From: Bacteroidales bacterium
GTDB taxonomy: Bacteria > Bacteroidota > Bacteroidia > Bacteroidales > P3
Direction of reading: 5' to 3'
Assembly (NCBI GenBank): GCA_017522255.1
Contig: JAFWZP010000077.1
Span: forward strand, 25,403 to 89,402
Length of the DNA stretch: 64,000 bases
Shown here piece by piece: positions 52,340 through 61,327 of the stretch. Both the position numbers and the translations under genes were made by a program. The first letter of the stretch is position 1; every line of letters begins with the position of its first letter. The notes below the pieces were generated by a model. It worked only from the letters and a program-made list of their open reading frames with translations, was not told the origin of the DNA and searched no databases.

Positions 52340-53856
52340 TATAGTTGTGTATTTGCGTGTTTCAAAATTTCGTCTATTATCTCTCTTGTGTTTTTTAGTC
52401 GTGGTATTTTGTGTTGTCCACCCAGTTTGTTGTTGTCCTTTAGCCACTTCATAAACGTTCCGTTTGGCACAAAGTTTATAACGGGTTTTTGTAGTATAAG
52501 GTTTTTGTATCGTTTGGCTTCGTAGTCGGAGTTGGAGGCTTTTAGGGCATTGTCCAATAGTTCGGTAAACAGCTCTTTGTTGGCCGGTTCTTGTTCGAAC
52601 TCTATTATCCATTCGTGTCCCACCGGTTTTTTGTCGGCCGAAAGGTATGGGGCTGCAGTGTATTCTTTTACCATACAGTTGGTTTCGGCACATGCTGTTT
52701 TTATTGCTTGGTTGGCATTGTCTTCTATAAGTTCTTCGCCACACACGTTGATGTAGTTGCGTGTACGTCCCGTTATTTGTATGCGGTATGGTGCTTTTGA
52801 TGTGAATGTTACGGTGTCGCCTATAAGGTAGCGCCACAGTCCGGCGTTGGTGCTTAGCAACAGTGCATAGTTTTTGCCTATCTCCACATCTTGAAGTTGT
52901 GTTACTTTGGGCTGTTCTTTGCCTATCTCCGAGGTTTCGATAAATTCGTAGTACACTCCGTTGTTGAGCAGTAGCAACATGTCCGACACCCCGTGTTGGT
53001 CTTGTATTCCAAAGTATCCTTCCGAAGCGTTGTATACATTGACATATCGCATATCCGAGTTGGGGATAAGCTGTTTAAACTTCTGCCTGTATGGCAGGAA
53101 GTCCACTCCGCCATGGAAATAAACCTCCAAGTTTTTCCATACTTCGCCTATGTGGTTTTTACCCGTTATTTCCAAGCAACGTTGCAGTAGCAATGCCATC
53201 CACGATGGCACACCGGCAAGGCTTACAATGTTTTGTGTGCTTGTGGTTTCGGCCATTCTTATCAGTTTGCTTTCCCATTCGTTCATAAGTGCAATCTCGC
53301 GTTTGGGAACACGAAACATTTCTGCCCATCGTGGCAGATGGTCCATAATTATTGCCGACACATCACCGCAATAGTAGGGGTCCGATGGTTTGCTTTGTTT
53401 GCTGCCACCAAGGGCAAGGTTGTAGCCTCCAAATATATTGGATACCGAATACATATTACAATATATTATAAGCATATCCACACCTCCTTTGTAGTGGCAT
53501 TGCTTTAGGGCTTCGTGGCTTACGGGGATAAACTTGCTCACTCGTCCCGATGTGCCACTTGATTTGGAAAACATGGTTATAGGGGTGTTCCACAGTAGGT
53601 TTTGTTCGCCTTGCTGCATGCGTTGAATGTAAGGAATAAAAACATCATACTCGCTTATGGGCACCTTTTGATTGTAGTCGTCCCACGATTTTATGTTCTC
53701 ATAGTCGTATTTTTTGCCCCACTCTGTGTTTTTACCGGCGGTTATCAGTTGGCGGAAGACATTGTTCTGAACTTCTATCGGATTGCTTATCATCCGATCC
53801 ACTTCAGAATGCCGGTTCTTCATCACGGTGTATGCTATTGAATTAAAAAGACTCAT
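52339..53856 (-). CDS. GH3 family acyl-acid amido synthetase-like protein
   Basis: 505 aa. The opening SIAYTVMKNRHSEVDRMISNP, the ATP-binding FSKSSGTSGRVSKFIPVS and the later VYNASEGYFGIQD match the bacterial GH3 family, relatives of plant enzymes that join amino acids to acyl acids. Its substrate in bacteria is unknown. The start of sufE overlaps its stop, giving an operon of GH3, sufE and SufT-like genes. No truncation is seen. Confidence 0.92.
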   Translation of the reverse strand: MSLFNSIAYTVMKNRHSEVDRMISNPIEVQNNVFRQLITAGKNTEWGKKYDYENIKSWDDYNQKVPISEYDVFIPYIQRMQQGEQNLLWNTPITMFSKSSGTSGRVSKFIPVSHEALKQCHYKGGVDMLIIYCNMYSVSNIFGGYNLALGGSKQSKPSDPYYCGDVSAIIMDHLPRWAEMFRVPKREIALMNEWESKLIRMAETTSTQNIVSLAGVPSWMALLLQRCLEITGKNHIGEVWKNLEVYFHGGVDFLPYRQKFKQLIPNSDMRYVNVYNASEGYFGIQDQHGVSDMLLLLNNGVYYEFIETSEIGKEQPKVTQLQDVEIGKNYALLLSTNAGLWRYLIGDTVTFTSKAPYRIQITGRTRNYINVCGEELIEDNANQAIKTACAETNCMVKEYTAAPYLSADKKPVGHEWIIEFEQEPANKELFTELLDNALKASNSDYEAKRYKNLILQKPVINFVPNGTFMKWLKDNNKLGGQHKIPRLKNTREIIDEILKHANTQL

Positions 53857-53885
53857 AGTAGTTATATTTTTGTTTGTTATGGTTT

Positions 53886-54971
53886 CTATTTAGGTGCTTT
53901 CTTTATCAGAATGAATGCCGCCACGGTATATATTATTTGTGGTAGCAGTACGGCCATAAACGGGCTTAGGTTGCCATTGGTGGCAAATACTGTGGTTACT
54001 TTCATAAACACTATAAACGAGAACGCTATGGCTATACCTATTGCTACGTGTATACCCACTCCACCTCGCATCTTTCGCGACGATACTGCCACTCCTATAA
54101 GGGTCATTATTATTATGGCTAAAGGGTTGAGTAGGCGTTGATAGTGTTCTATTTTATATGTTACTACAAGGTGTGAACCTCGTTGCTGTTCTTGTTCTAT
54201 AAAGTCTCGAAGTTTAAAAAAGTTCATCGTTTCCACACTTGTATAGTTAATATTAAAGTCGGTAGGTGTTACGCCAAGGTTAAGCACCGTGTCGGGTCGA
54301 CGAACAAAGGTTTCTTCGATGCCATTAATGGTGCGACAACTGTAGTTGAATGCTTTCCATTGATTTGAAACAGTGTCGTAAGAGATTTGGTCGGAGGTAA
54401 TTTTGACTAGCATCTCGTTGTTGTCCGAAAATACCTCTTTTGTAAATTTGTATCCAATATTGTGTTTGTTATCAAAACTTTCTACATATATTTGCGTGCC
54501 TTTTTCTATTTGTATGTGTATGTTTCGCATATTGTTTTGATAGGTGTTTTTGATATAGTTGCGTTCAAAATCCTTTACATAAGTATTGTTTATGGGTATA
54601 ATAAAGTTTCCAAAAATAAATATTACCACGGCTATTATGGTAGCTCCATACATATACGGCACAAGCATTCGGCGAAAACTTATTCCATTGCCGAGTATGG
54701 CTATGATTTCAGTATTACCGGCCATTTTGGAAGTAAAGAAAATAACCGAAATAAACACAAACAAGTGGCTGAAAAGGTTTACAAAACTTGGTATGAAGTT
54801 GAGATAGTATTGGAAAATAATTAACTTTAAAGGGGCATTGCGACTAAGGAAGTCATCGAGCTTTTCGGATATGTCAAAAACTATAACAATGACTATAATC
54901 AACCCTATGGCAGCACAGAAAGTTTTTAGAAACTTGCCCAATATATACCTGTCAATTATTTTGTATCTCAT
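53886..54971 (-). CDS. LptF/LptG-family permease
   Basis: 361 aa with six transmembrane helices in the YjgP/YjgQ layout: three N-terminal (YILGKFLKTFCAAIGLIIVI, FIPSFVNLFSHLFVFISVIF, YGATIIAVVIFIFGNFIIPI), a periplasmic beta-jellyroll of about 140 residues, and three C-terminal. These permeases extract lipopolysaccharide for the Lpt bridge together with LptB. It is the first gene of the leftward run 53886 to 51586, 29 bp before the GH3 gene. Confidence 0.93.
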   Translation of the reverse strand: MRYKIIDRYILGKFLKTFCAAIGLIIVIVIVFDISEKLDDFLSRNAPLKLIIFQYYLNFIPSFVNLFSHLFVFISVIFFTSKMAGNTEIIAILGNGISFRRMLVPYMYGATIIAVVIFIFGNFIIPINNTYVKDFERNYIKNTYQNNMRNIHIQIEKGTQIYVESFDNKHNIGYKFTKEVFSDNNEMLVKITSDQISYDTVSNQWKAFNYSCRTINGIEETFVRRPDTVLNLGVTPTDFNINYTSVETMNFFKLRDFIEQEQQRGSHLVVTYKIEHYQRLLNPLAIIIMTLIGVAVSSRKMRGGVGIHVAIGIAIAFSFIVFMKVTTVFATNGNLSPFMAVLLPQIIYTVAAFILIKKAPK

Positions 54972-55198
54972 TGTTTAATATCTGTTTTTGAATTAATTTT
55001 GCATTCTAAAAATATAGAATTGGTTTGATAATTTGCATATTACTAAATGTCTACTCTTTTCCAAAACATTTGCAAATATACGCAATTATTTTGTATTTAC
55101 ACACCATTGCATTAAAGTTTTCAAACAAAATATGTTGGCAAACCTATTTTGAAGCAAGTCAACAATTATTTTAGTGGCTATATATTACCCAATGATTA

Positions 55199-55254
55199 AT
55201 GATATACTATCAGTAAAATAATGGTATACCATAATTGGAATCATGATATACCAT
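55199..55254. repeat. Three 12-bp palindromes at exact 22-bp spacing
   Basis: ATGATATACTAT (55199-55210), ATGGTATACCAT (55221-55232, perfect palindrome) and ATGATATACCAT (55243-55254) step by 22 bp. They resemble tandem operators between the divergent permease and topoisomerase genes, and fit the window-wide 21-22-bp pattern. Confidence 0.75.
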
Positions 55255-55286
55255 GAAAAATAAGTGAGAAGGCTACGAAAATGTAT

Positions 55287-55434
55287 AGGCAATTTCTAAT
55301 CCTAAAAAATACTTTCTAAATGATATGTGAAGTTTTATTGATGAAATTTCTTTTCTTTTTCAACAAAAACGCAAAGTGCCTAAAATTTATAATTTAATTT
55401 GATTTCATATAATGTGGATTTTTTAGAAGTTACT
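55287..55434. mobile_element. Degenerate short MITE
   Basis: It starts aggcaatttctaa (55287) and ends attttttagaagttact (55418-55434), decayed versions of the family's terminal repeats. The interior is shortened and diverged (caacaaaaacgcaaagtg). Confidence 0.55.
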
Positions 55435-55616
55435 TATCTTATTTTTCCCTTTATATATAGCTCATATTGATGATATTTTTTTACTTATTGAGTTTTCAAA
55501 AGCAAGATGTTGAAAAAATATTTTCGTTGGAATAAAATAAAGTAGCATTTATTACGTAATTTTGCACATCGAATAACTGATAAAAGAAATATAAACTATC
55601 AAAATATTAGTCCATT

Positions 55617-57494
55617 ATGGAAGAAACAGAAATAGTACAAAAAAGCAATTACGACGAAAGTGCCATAATCCATTTGGAAGATATGGAACATTTGCGGCTT
55701 AGGCCTACGATGTATATCGGCAAATTGGGTAATGGTTCGTCGCACGACGATGGTATATATGTGCTTATAAAAGAAGTTATAGATAATGCCATCGATGAGT
55801 TTACAATGGGCTATGGCAAAACGATAGAAGTAACGGTTGATTTTTCAGGGAAAAAAGTTACTATTCGAGACTATGGTAGAGGTATACCATTTGGAAGTTT
55901 GGTAACGGCAGTGTCAAGATTGAATACCGGTGGAAAATACGATAATAAAGTGTTTCAAAAGTCGATAGGGCTAAATGGCGTGGGTACAAAAGCAGTAAAC
56001 GCATTATCGTCGCATTTCAGAATACAATCGGTGCGAGACGGACAAACCAAGATAGCCGTTTTTGCCGAAGGAAAACTTATCGAAGAAAGCGATATTCAAC
56101 CTTCTTCCGAAGAAAATGGCACTATGGTAGAGTTTATTCCCGATGCCAAGTGTTTTGGCGATTATCATTTTATTAATGATTATATCGAAAAATCTATATG
56201 GAACTATGCATACCTCAACCATGGGCTTACATTACGCTATAATGGTCAGCGATATTATTCGAAAAATGGTCTCGTAGACTTGCTTGAAAACAATATGGAA
56301 GGCGAACGACTATACCCTATAGTACACATAAAGGAAGGCGATTTTGATGTAGCTTTCACTCATGTGGAAAATCAATATTCTAAGGAAGAGTATTATTCAT
56401 TTGTCAATGGGCAATACACTCCCGATGGAGGTACACATCAGGCAGCATTTCGCGAGGCTATAGTGAAAACCATACGTGAATTCTATAAAAAAGACTACGA
56501 TCCTAGCGATGTGCGTCAAAACATACTATGTGCTCTAAGTATAAGAGTGCAAGACCCTGAATTTAAAAACCAAACAAAAACTAACTTTAGCTCCACTTAT
56601 ATGGAGCCAAGTCGCGATGGTAAACCAAATAATAGTCCTACGGTAAGAAATTATATAAGCGATATAATAACTCGCAATTTAGACAATTATTTGCATATCA
56701 ATTCGCAAACAGCCGAAGCTTTGCAAGCCAAAATAGTACAATCGGAAAAAGAACGAAAAGATATTGCGGGGATAAAAAAGCTAACGAAAGAAGCCAATAA
56801 GAAAGCCAGCCTCAACAACCGTAAGCTACGCGACTGTCGTGTGCATTACAATACTAATCATGAGCAACGATTGGCCACTACATTGTTTATCACCGAAGGA
56901 GATTCGGCAAGCGGTTCGATAACCAAGAGCAGAGACGTTAATACTCAGGCTGTATTCAGTTTGAGGGGAAAACCTTTCAATAGCTATAATAAAGAGTTGA
57001 TAAAGGTTTTCAAAAATCAAGAATATAATTTACTACATAGTGCTTTAAATATCGATGATGGCTTGGAAAACCTTAGATACAACAATATTGTTATAGCTAC
57101 CGATGCTGATGTTGATGGTATGCATATACGTATGCTATTGCTTACGTTCTTTTTGCAGTTTTATCCCGATTTGGTAAAAACCGGACATGTATATATACTT
57201 CAAACACCACTTTTCCGTGTGCGTAACAAGCAAAAAACAATGTATTGTTATACCGAAGAAGAGCGTGTCGAAGCTATAAACACAATATCTAATGCCGAGA
57301 TAACCCGATTTAAAGGGCTTGGAGAAATTTCTCCTGATGAGTTTCGTAACTTTATAGGCAAGGATATGCGTCTCGATCCGGTGATACTCGACAAGGACTT
57401 TCCGTCGGCCGACGTATTGCGTTTTTATATGGGAGCAAACTCGGTAGAACGGCAAAAATTTGTACTATACAACCTAAGAGTCGATAATGAATAA
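55617..57494 (+). CDS. parE: DNA topoisomerase IV subunit B
   Basis: 625 aa type IIA topoisomerase ATPase subunit. GHKL ATPase motifs: EVIDNAIDEF, DYGRGIPFGS and GLNGVGTKAVNALS. TOPRIM motifs: LFITEGDSASGS and IATDADVDGMHIRMLLLTF, with the metal-binding DAD. Bacteroidetes ParE proteins start with the same LEDMEHLRLRPTMYIGKLG. ParC is not in the window. It decatenates sister chromosomes and is preceded by a long AT-rich leader. Confidence 0.95.
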   Translation: MEETEIVQKSNYDESAIIHLEDMEHLRLRPTMYIGKLGNGSSHDDGIYVLIKEVIDNAIDEFTMGYGKTIEVTVDFSGKKVTIRDYGRGIPFGSLVTAVSRLNTGGKYDNKVFQKSIGLNGVGTKAVNALSSHFRIQSVRDGQTKIAVFAEGKLIEESDIQPSSEENGTMVEFIPDAKCFGDYHFINDYIEKSIWNYAYLNHGLTLRYNGQRYYSKNGLVDLLENNMEGERLYPIVHIKEGDFDVAFTHVENQYSKEEYYSFVNGQYTPDGGTHQAAFREAIVKTIREFYKKDYDPSDVRQNILCALSIRVQDPEFKNQTKTNFSSTYMEPSRDGKPNNSPTVRNYISDIITRNLDNYLHINSQTAEALQAKIVQSEKERKDIAGIKKLTKEANKKASLNNRKLRDCRVHYNTNHEQRLATTLFITEGDSASGSITKSRDVNTQAVFSLRGKPFNSYNKELIKVFKNQEYNLLHSALNIDDGLENLRYNNIVIATDADVDGMHIRMLLLTFFLQFYPDLVKTGHVYILQTPLFRVRNKQKTMYCYTEEERVEAINTISNAEITRFKGLGEISPDEFRNFIGKDMRLDPVILDKDFPSADVLRFYMGANSVERQKFVLYNLRVDNE

Positions 57495-57600
57495 ATTTGA
57501 TATTGATAATCAATAAAATAAAAGAAAAATACGAAAAAAACTAACAAAAAACTTGTAGCATTCAAATAATCTTGTTAACATTGCAAAAAAATAAATAGGA

Positions 57601-58347
57601 ATGAATAGACACGATAATCGCAAAAAGAAGCTGATGATCAGCTATGATAATCTATCAGACGAATTAAAGGAATTGTTCAAAGAAACGTATCCGGAGGGTC
57701 ATAAGGAACATATGCAGAAAATAGTGAAACCAGATGGAACACCTATTTTTGTTGTACCTATGGAAACCGAAGACACCTCTTACATGGTGAAATTTGAAGC
57801 ACGTATAGATTCTCATTTTGCAGAAGAGGAATTGGACAAAGAACTATTCAATGACGATACGAAGAATGATGAAAAGTTCGAACCATTGCCTGACGAGTCT
57901 TCCGAAAAAAATGATGAGCATAAGGAGTATGTTCTTAATCATGGGGCGTATGAGAGTGCATACGATATTAAGATTGAAGATGCTTTTGTTATTGTAGATG
58001 AAGAAGAGGAAGAAAGTGAAGAGGAAGAAGAAAAAGATGGTTATATAGAAGATGATGACGAAGAGTATGTAAATGACTATGACGATGAGCCAAACGATGC
58101 TGATATTTTGGATATAGAAGAAAATTATCTTTTGAATGACCCTACGTTGCAACAAAGCAAATCTGAAAAAACTGTAGCGGAAAAGAAGCCAAGAGTTTCG
58201 AAAGCCAACGCTGAAAAGGCTACAAAGACTACGAAAACTAAAGCAGACAAAACTGTGAAAGAACCTAAAAAAACTACTGCAAAGAAGGAAACAGTTACCA
58301 AAGTAACAAAAACAACTAAAGCCAAGAAGTCTGAAAAATCGAAATAA
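57601..58347 (+). CDS. Bipartite acidic/basic hypothetical protein
   Basis: 248 aa. Residues about 1-85 form a folded part (SYDNLSDELKELFKETYPEG, IVKPDGTPIFVVPMETEDTSYMVKFEA). Residues about 85-175 are strongly acidic (DEEEEESEEEEEKDGYIEDDD). The last 65 residues are Lys/Thr/Ala-rich and histone-like (KATKTTKTKADKTVKEPKK). It follows parE by 106 bp and ends in a terminator. A DNA- or RNA-associated role is suggested by composition only; I know no assigned function. Confidence 0.85.
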   Translation: MNRHDNRKKKLMISYDNLSDELKELFKETYPEGHKEHMQKIVKPDGTPIFVVPMETEDTSYMVKFEARIDSHFAEEELDKELFNDDTKNDEKFEPLPDESSEKNDEHKEYVLNHGAYESAYDIKIEDAFVIVDEEEEESEEEEEKDGYIEDDDEEYVNDYDDEPNDADILDIEENYLLNDPTLQQSKSEKTVAEKKPRVSKANAEKATKTTKTKADKTVKEPKKTTAKKETVTKVTKTTKAKKSEKSK

Positions 58348-58372
58348 AGATAACTGATATTATCGAATATAG

Positions 58373-58413
58373 TAAGAGGATCTTTTGTGTTATATAAGGA
58401 TCCTCTTATTTTT
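58373..58413. terminator. Bidirectional terminator between 57601 and 58427 genes
   Basis: TAAGAGGATC (58373-58382) and GATCCTCTTA (58399-58408) pair perfectly, followed by TTTTTAT in the rightward direction. It serves the two convergent genes. Confidence 0.8.
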
Positions 58414-58426
58414 ATATATCGGTTTT

Positions 58427-60046
58427 TTAGTTAGATTTCACAACGTGTTTGAGGTTTAGGCTGTTCATGGCATTGCTTTGTATGCCCGATATATTTGGAT
58501 GAGTAAAGTGTAGTATTTGGTCGTAATATAACACTACTACCGGCACATCTTCCATTATTAGCTTATCCATTGTTTGATAAAGGGAGTAGCGTATGCTGTC
58601 GTTGGTAGTAGATTTGGCTTGTTTGTATAGTTCGTCAAATTCGCTGTTGTGGTAATGAGTGTAGTTAGGTCCTTTGGGGCAGAAGTTGTTTGAACAAAAT
58701 AATGAAAGGTAGTTTTCTGCATCAGGGTAGTCGGCTATCCATGAGCCTCTGAACCAATTGCTTTTTGATTGTGCTATTTGTTCGCGTAGAGCTCCCGGAG
58801 GATTAACATCTACATCAATGTTTATGCCTAAAATACCAAGTTGCTGTTGTATGTATTTACATAAGTCGAGATATGTGGCAGTGGTGGATAGTTTTATGGT
58901 TGGCAGTCCTTTGCCATTAGGATATCCTGCTTCGTTTAGCAGTTCGAGTGCCCGTTGTGGGTCGTATTCGTAATATACTTTCGATGTGTCGAACCCTGGC
59001 AATCCTTTTGGTATAAAACCATGACAACCCGGAATGCCCACATTATTGCGCAAATACTTCATCATTTTTCTTCGGTCAAACCCATAGTTTATGGCTTGGC
59101 GTATGCGTTTGTCGTTGGTGGGACTACTATTGTTATCCATAAGAAAACCGAGATATTCGGTGTTGAGGTATGGTTGACTATGCATATTTATTTTGTTTTT
59201 GTACTTGTCTCGTAGCTGCCCGGTTTGTGTCAGCAATTCGTCTTTATAGCTGGCATCGAGCGAATTCATAAAATCGAGGTTGCCTTTTACAAACTCTAAA
59301 AACACTGTTTGTTTGTCTATTATAAATGTTATTGCCACACCATCTAAATATGGTAAATTATTGTTTTTTTCGTCTTTTTCAAAGTAGTTTGGGTTTTTTC
59401 TCATCACAAGTTTTACGTTCTCTTTCCATATTTGTAGTTTAAACGGACCTGTGCCTATTGGGTGTCGGCGAAAATCGCTACCATAGTATTTTACCACTTC
59501 ATGGGGTACAACAAAGCAGTATGGCATACCCAATATGCTTAGAAACGGCGAAAATGGTTGACGTAGGTGTATTACAAAAGTACTATCGTTGGGAGCCGAA
59601 AATGCCGGTGTTGAATTGTTGTAGTCCACTTCGTTGAATATCCATCTGCCGGGCGAGGCTACCTTTTCGTCAAGTATGCGGTTAAAGCTGTATACAAAGT
59701 CGCTAGCTACAACTTTGCGTGTGCTGTCGGCAAAGCACGTGCTGGGGTGAAAAAATACATCGTTGCGTAGGTAAAAGGTATATGTCTTTCCATCGGGGCT
59801 TATTTGCCACGAGTGTGCTATACATGGTTGTACGTTGAGGTTGCTGTCGAGTTGTATCAAACCATTGAATAGTTGGCTTGTGGCCCATATCATGGCTTGA
59901 TCCTTGGCAAAAGCAGGGTCTAACGATGATATGCCTGCCGACTCGTTGTATTTAAAAATCTTTTTGTCTGCATTGGGGTCGCTACTCTTACAACTCCACA
60001 TCAATGAGAGTAGTAAAGCTGCCATATATAAAGCTGTTTTTTTCAT
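58427..60046 (-). CDS. Oligopeptide ABC transporter substrate-binding lipoprotein
   Basis: 539 aa, SBP_bac_5 family. Lipobox LLLSLMWSC-KSSDPN. Family motifs include SSLDPAFAKDQAMIW, the central HSWQISPDGKTYTFYLR and the late FRGSWIADYPDAENYL. It captures peptides in the periplasm or at the outer face of the inner membrane; no permease genes are adjacent. It starts 4 bp after the amidohydrolase ends, in the same direction. Confidence 0.92.
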   Translation of the reverse strand: MKKTALYMAALLLSLMWSCKSSDPNADKKIFKYNESAGISSLDPAFAKDQAMIWATSQLFNGLIQLDSNLNVQPCIAHSWQISPDGKTYTFYLRNDVFFHPSTCFADSTRKVVASDFVYSFNRILDEKVASPGRWIFNEVDYNNSTPAFSAPNDSTFVIHLRQPFSPFLSILGMPYCFVVPHEVVKYYGSDFRRHPIGTGPFKLQIWKENVKLVMRKNPNYFEKDEKNNNLPYLDGVAITFIIDKQTVFLEFVKGNLDFMNSLDASYKDELLTQTGQLRDKYKNKINMHSQPYLNTEYLGFLMDNNSSPTNDKRIRQAINYGFDRRKMMKYLRNNVGIPGCHGFIPKGLPGFDTSKVYYEYDPQRALELLNEAGYPNGKGLPTIKLSTTATYLDLCKYIQQQLGILGINIDVDVNPPGALREQIAQSKSNWFRGSWIADYPDAENYLSLFCSNNFCPKGPNYTHYHNSEFDELYKQAKSTTNDSIRYSLYQTMDKLIMEDVPVVVLYYDQILHFTHPNISGIQSNAMNSLNLKHVVKSN

Positions 60047-60050
60047 TGTG

Positions 60051-61307
60051 TTAATGCTTGATAAGTTTAGAAACCAATTCGTTGGCTTTTTTTATTATTT
60101 CTTCTTCGCCATCTATTTTTCGGTTTTTCATTATTATTTTTCCATCGCAAATCACGGTATCGACATGACTGCCATTGGCAGCATATACAAGGTTAGATGC
60201 AGTGTTGTTGTTTAGCGGAGTAAATGCCGGTGTGTTGGTGTTTACCATAAACATATCGGCGAGTCTGCCTTCTTCTATTTTTCCTGCATTGATGTTGAGT
60301 ATTCGAGCTCCGTTTTGGGTGGCAACCTTAATGGCTTCGGCGGCAGGTAGAGCAGTTGGGTCTAGTCGCCAACCTTTTTGCAATAGGCTCATCATTTTCA
60401 TTGCTTCTATCATATCGAGGTTGTTTGACGAGGAGCAACCATCAGTACCTAAACCTATGCATATCCCTTTTTGCTGCATTTCGTTGTACAAGAATCGGTG
60501 TCCCGAAGCCAATTTTAGATTTGAGTTTGGATTGTGCACAACCTTAACGTCATTGTCGGCAAGCATCTTTATTTCGTCGTCGTCGAGCCAAAGACAATGG
60601 GCTATCACAAGATTTGGTTTCAGCACTCCAAGTTTATTGAGGTAGCGTATGGGTGATAAGCCGAAGTTTTTTATCGAGTTTTGGTATTCTGTTTGTGTTT
60701 CAGAAAGGTGGGTGTGTACTATAATGTTGTGTTCGGTGGCAAAATCCATAGCCCATTTATACGAGTTTCCCGATACAGTGTATATGGCATGTGGTGCTAT
60801 TGCAAATTGTATTCTTTTACTATAACCGCTTTCAAAATCTTTATAATTTATTTGGCTTTGTATTATTTTTCCTCGTTCGGGGTCGAGGTTGTCAAACATC
60901 AATTGAGGAAACACTCCTCGTATGCCCATTTCATCGGTGGCACGGGCTGCCTCCTTAAATCGGAAATACATATCGTTGAATGTTGTAGTGCCGGTTTTAA
61001 TCATTTCGAGACATGCCAACTTTGTGCCCCAGTACACTATTTCGTCGGTGAGGTTTTTTTCGTTTGGCCATATTTTGGTGTTGAGCCATTCTTCCAAAGG
61101 TAGGTCGTCGCCGTAGCCTCTAAAAAAGGTCATGGCAGCATGGGTGTGCCCGTTTACAAGACCGGGAAAAACGGCTTTGTTTGTACCATCTATTATTTGG
61201 TCGGCTTGTTGTAATATGTTTTTAGCTATAGTGGCTATTCGGTTGCCTTTTATTAGAATATCAGTTCGATTGTCGTCAAGCAATATGTTTTTTATAAGTA
61301 TGCTCAT
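60051..61307 (-). CDS. Amidohydrolase, MtaD/S-adenosylhomocysteine deaminase-like
   Basis: 418 aa from the start at 61307 (MSILIKNILLDDNR); a longer frame to 61358 would overlap the TPR gene. It has the amidohydrolase metal ligands in GHTHAAMTFFRG, HTHLSETQTE, AHCLWLDD and LGTDGCSSSNNLDMIEAMK. This last block is typical of the subfamily that deaminates 5'-methylthioadenosine or S-adenosylhomocysteine. It belongs to a leftward run TPR, amidohydrolase, peptide-binding protein with gaps of 20 and 4 bp. Confidence 0.9.
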   Translation of the reverse strand: MSILIKNILLDDNRTDILIKGNRIATIAKNILQQADQIIDGTNKAVFPGLVNGHTHAAMTFFRGYGDDLPLEEWLNTKIWPNEKNLTDEIVYWGTKLACLEMIKTGTTTFNDMYFRFKEAARATDEMGIRGVFPQLMFDNLDPERGKIIQSQINYKDFESGYSKRIQFAIAPHAIYTVSGNSYKWAMDFATEHNIIVHTHLSETQTEYQNSIKNFGLSPIRYLNKLGVLKPNLVIAHCLWLDDDEIKMLADNDVKVVHNPNSNLKLASGHRFLYNEMQQKGICIGLGTDGCSSSNNLDMIEAMKMMSLLQKGWRLDPTALPAAEAIKVATQNGARILNINAGKIEEGRLADMFMVNTNTPAFTPLNNNTASNLVYAANGSHVDTVICDGKIIMKNRKIDGEEEIIKKANELVSKLIKH

Positions 61308-61327
61308 TTTGCTATCATTTATAGTTT

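Larger units (their letters stand above)
54972..55616. other. Divergent intergenic region upstream of parE
   Basis: Very AT-rich. It holds a three-unit palindrome array, a decayed MITE and a possible -7 element TAATTTTG (55557-55564) for parE. No gene is visible. Confidence 0.6.

Noticed and set aside
52340..52837. N-terminal extension of sufE by 166 residues
   Set aside because: Arg/Thr/Gln-rich noise antiphase to the well-supported GH3 gene. The coupled ATG at 52339 gives a normal SufE.
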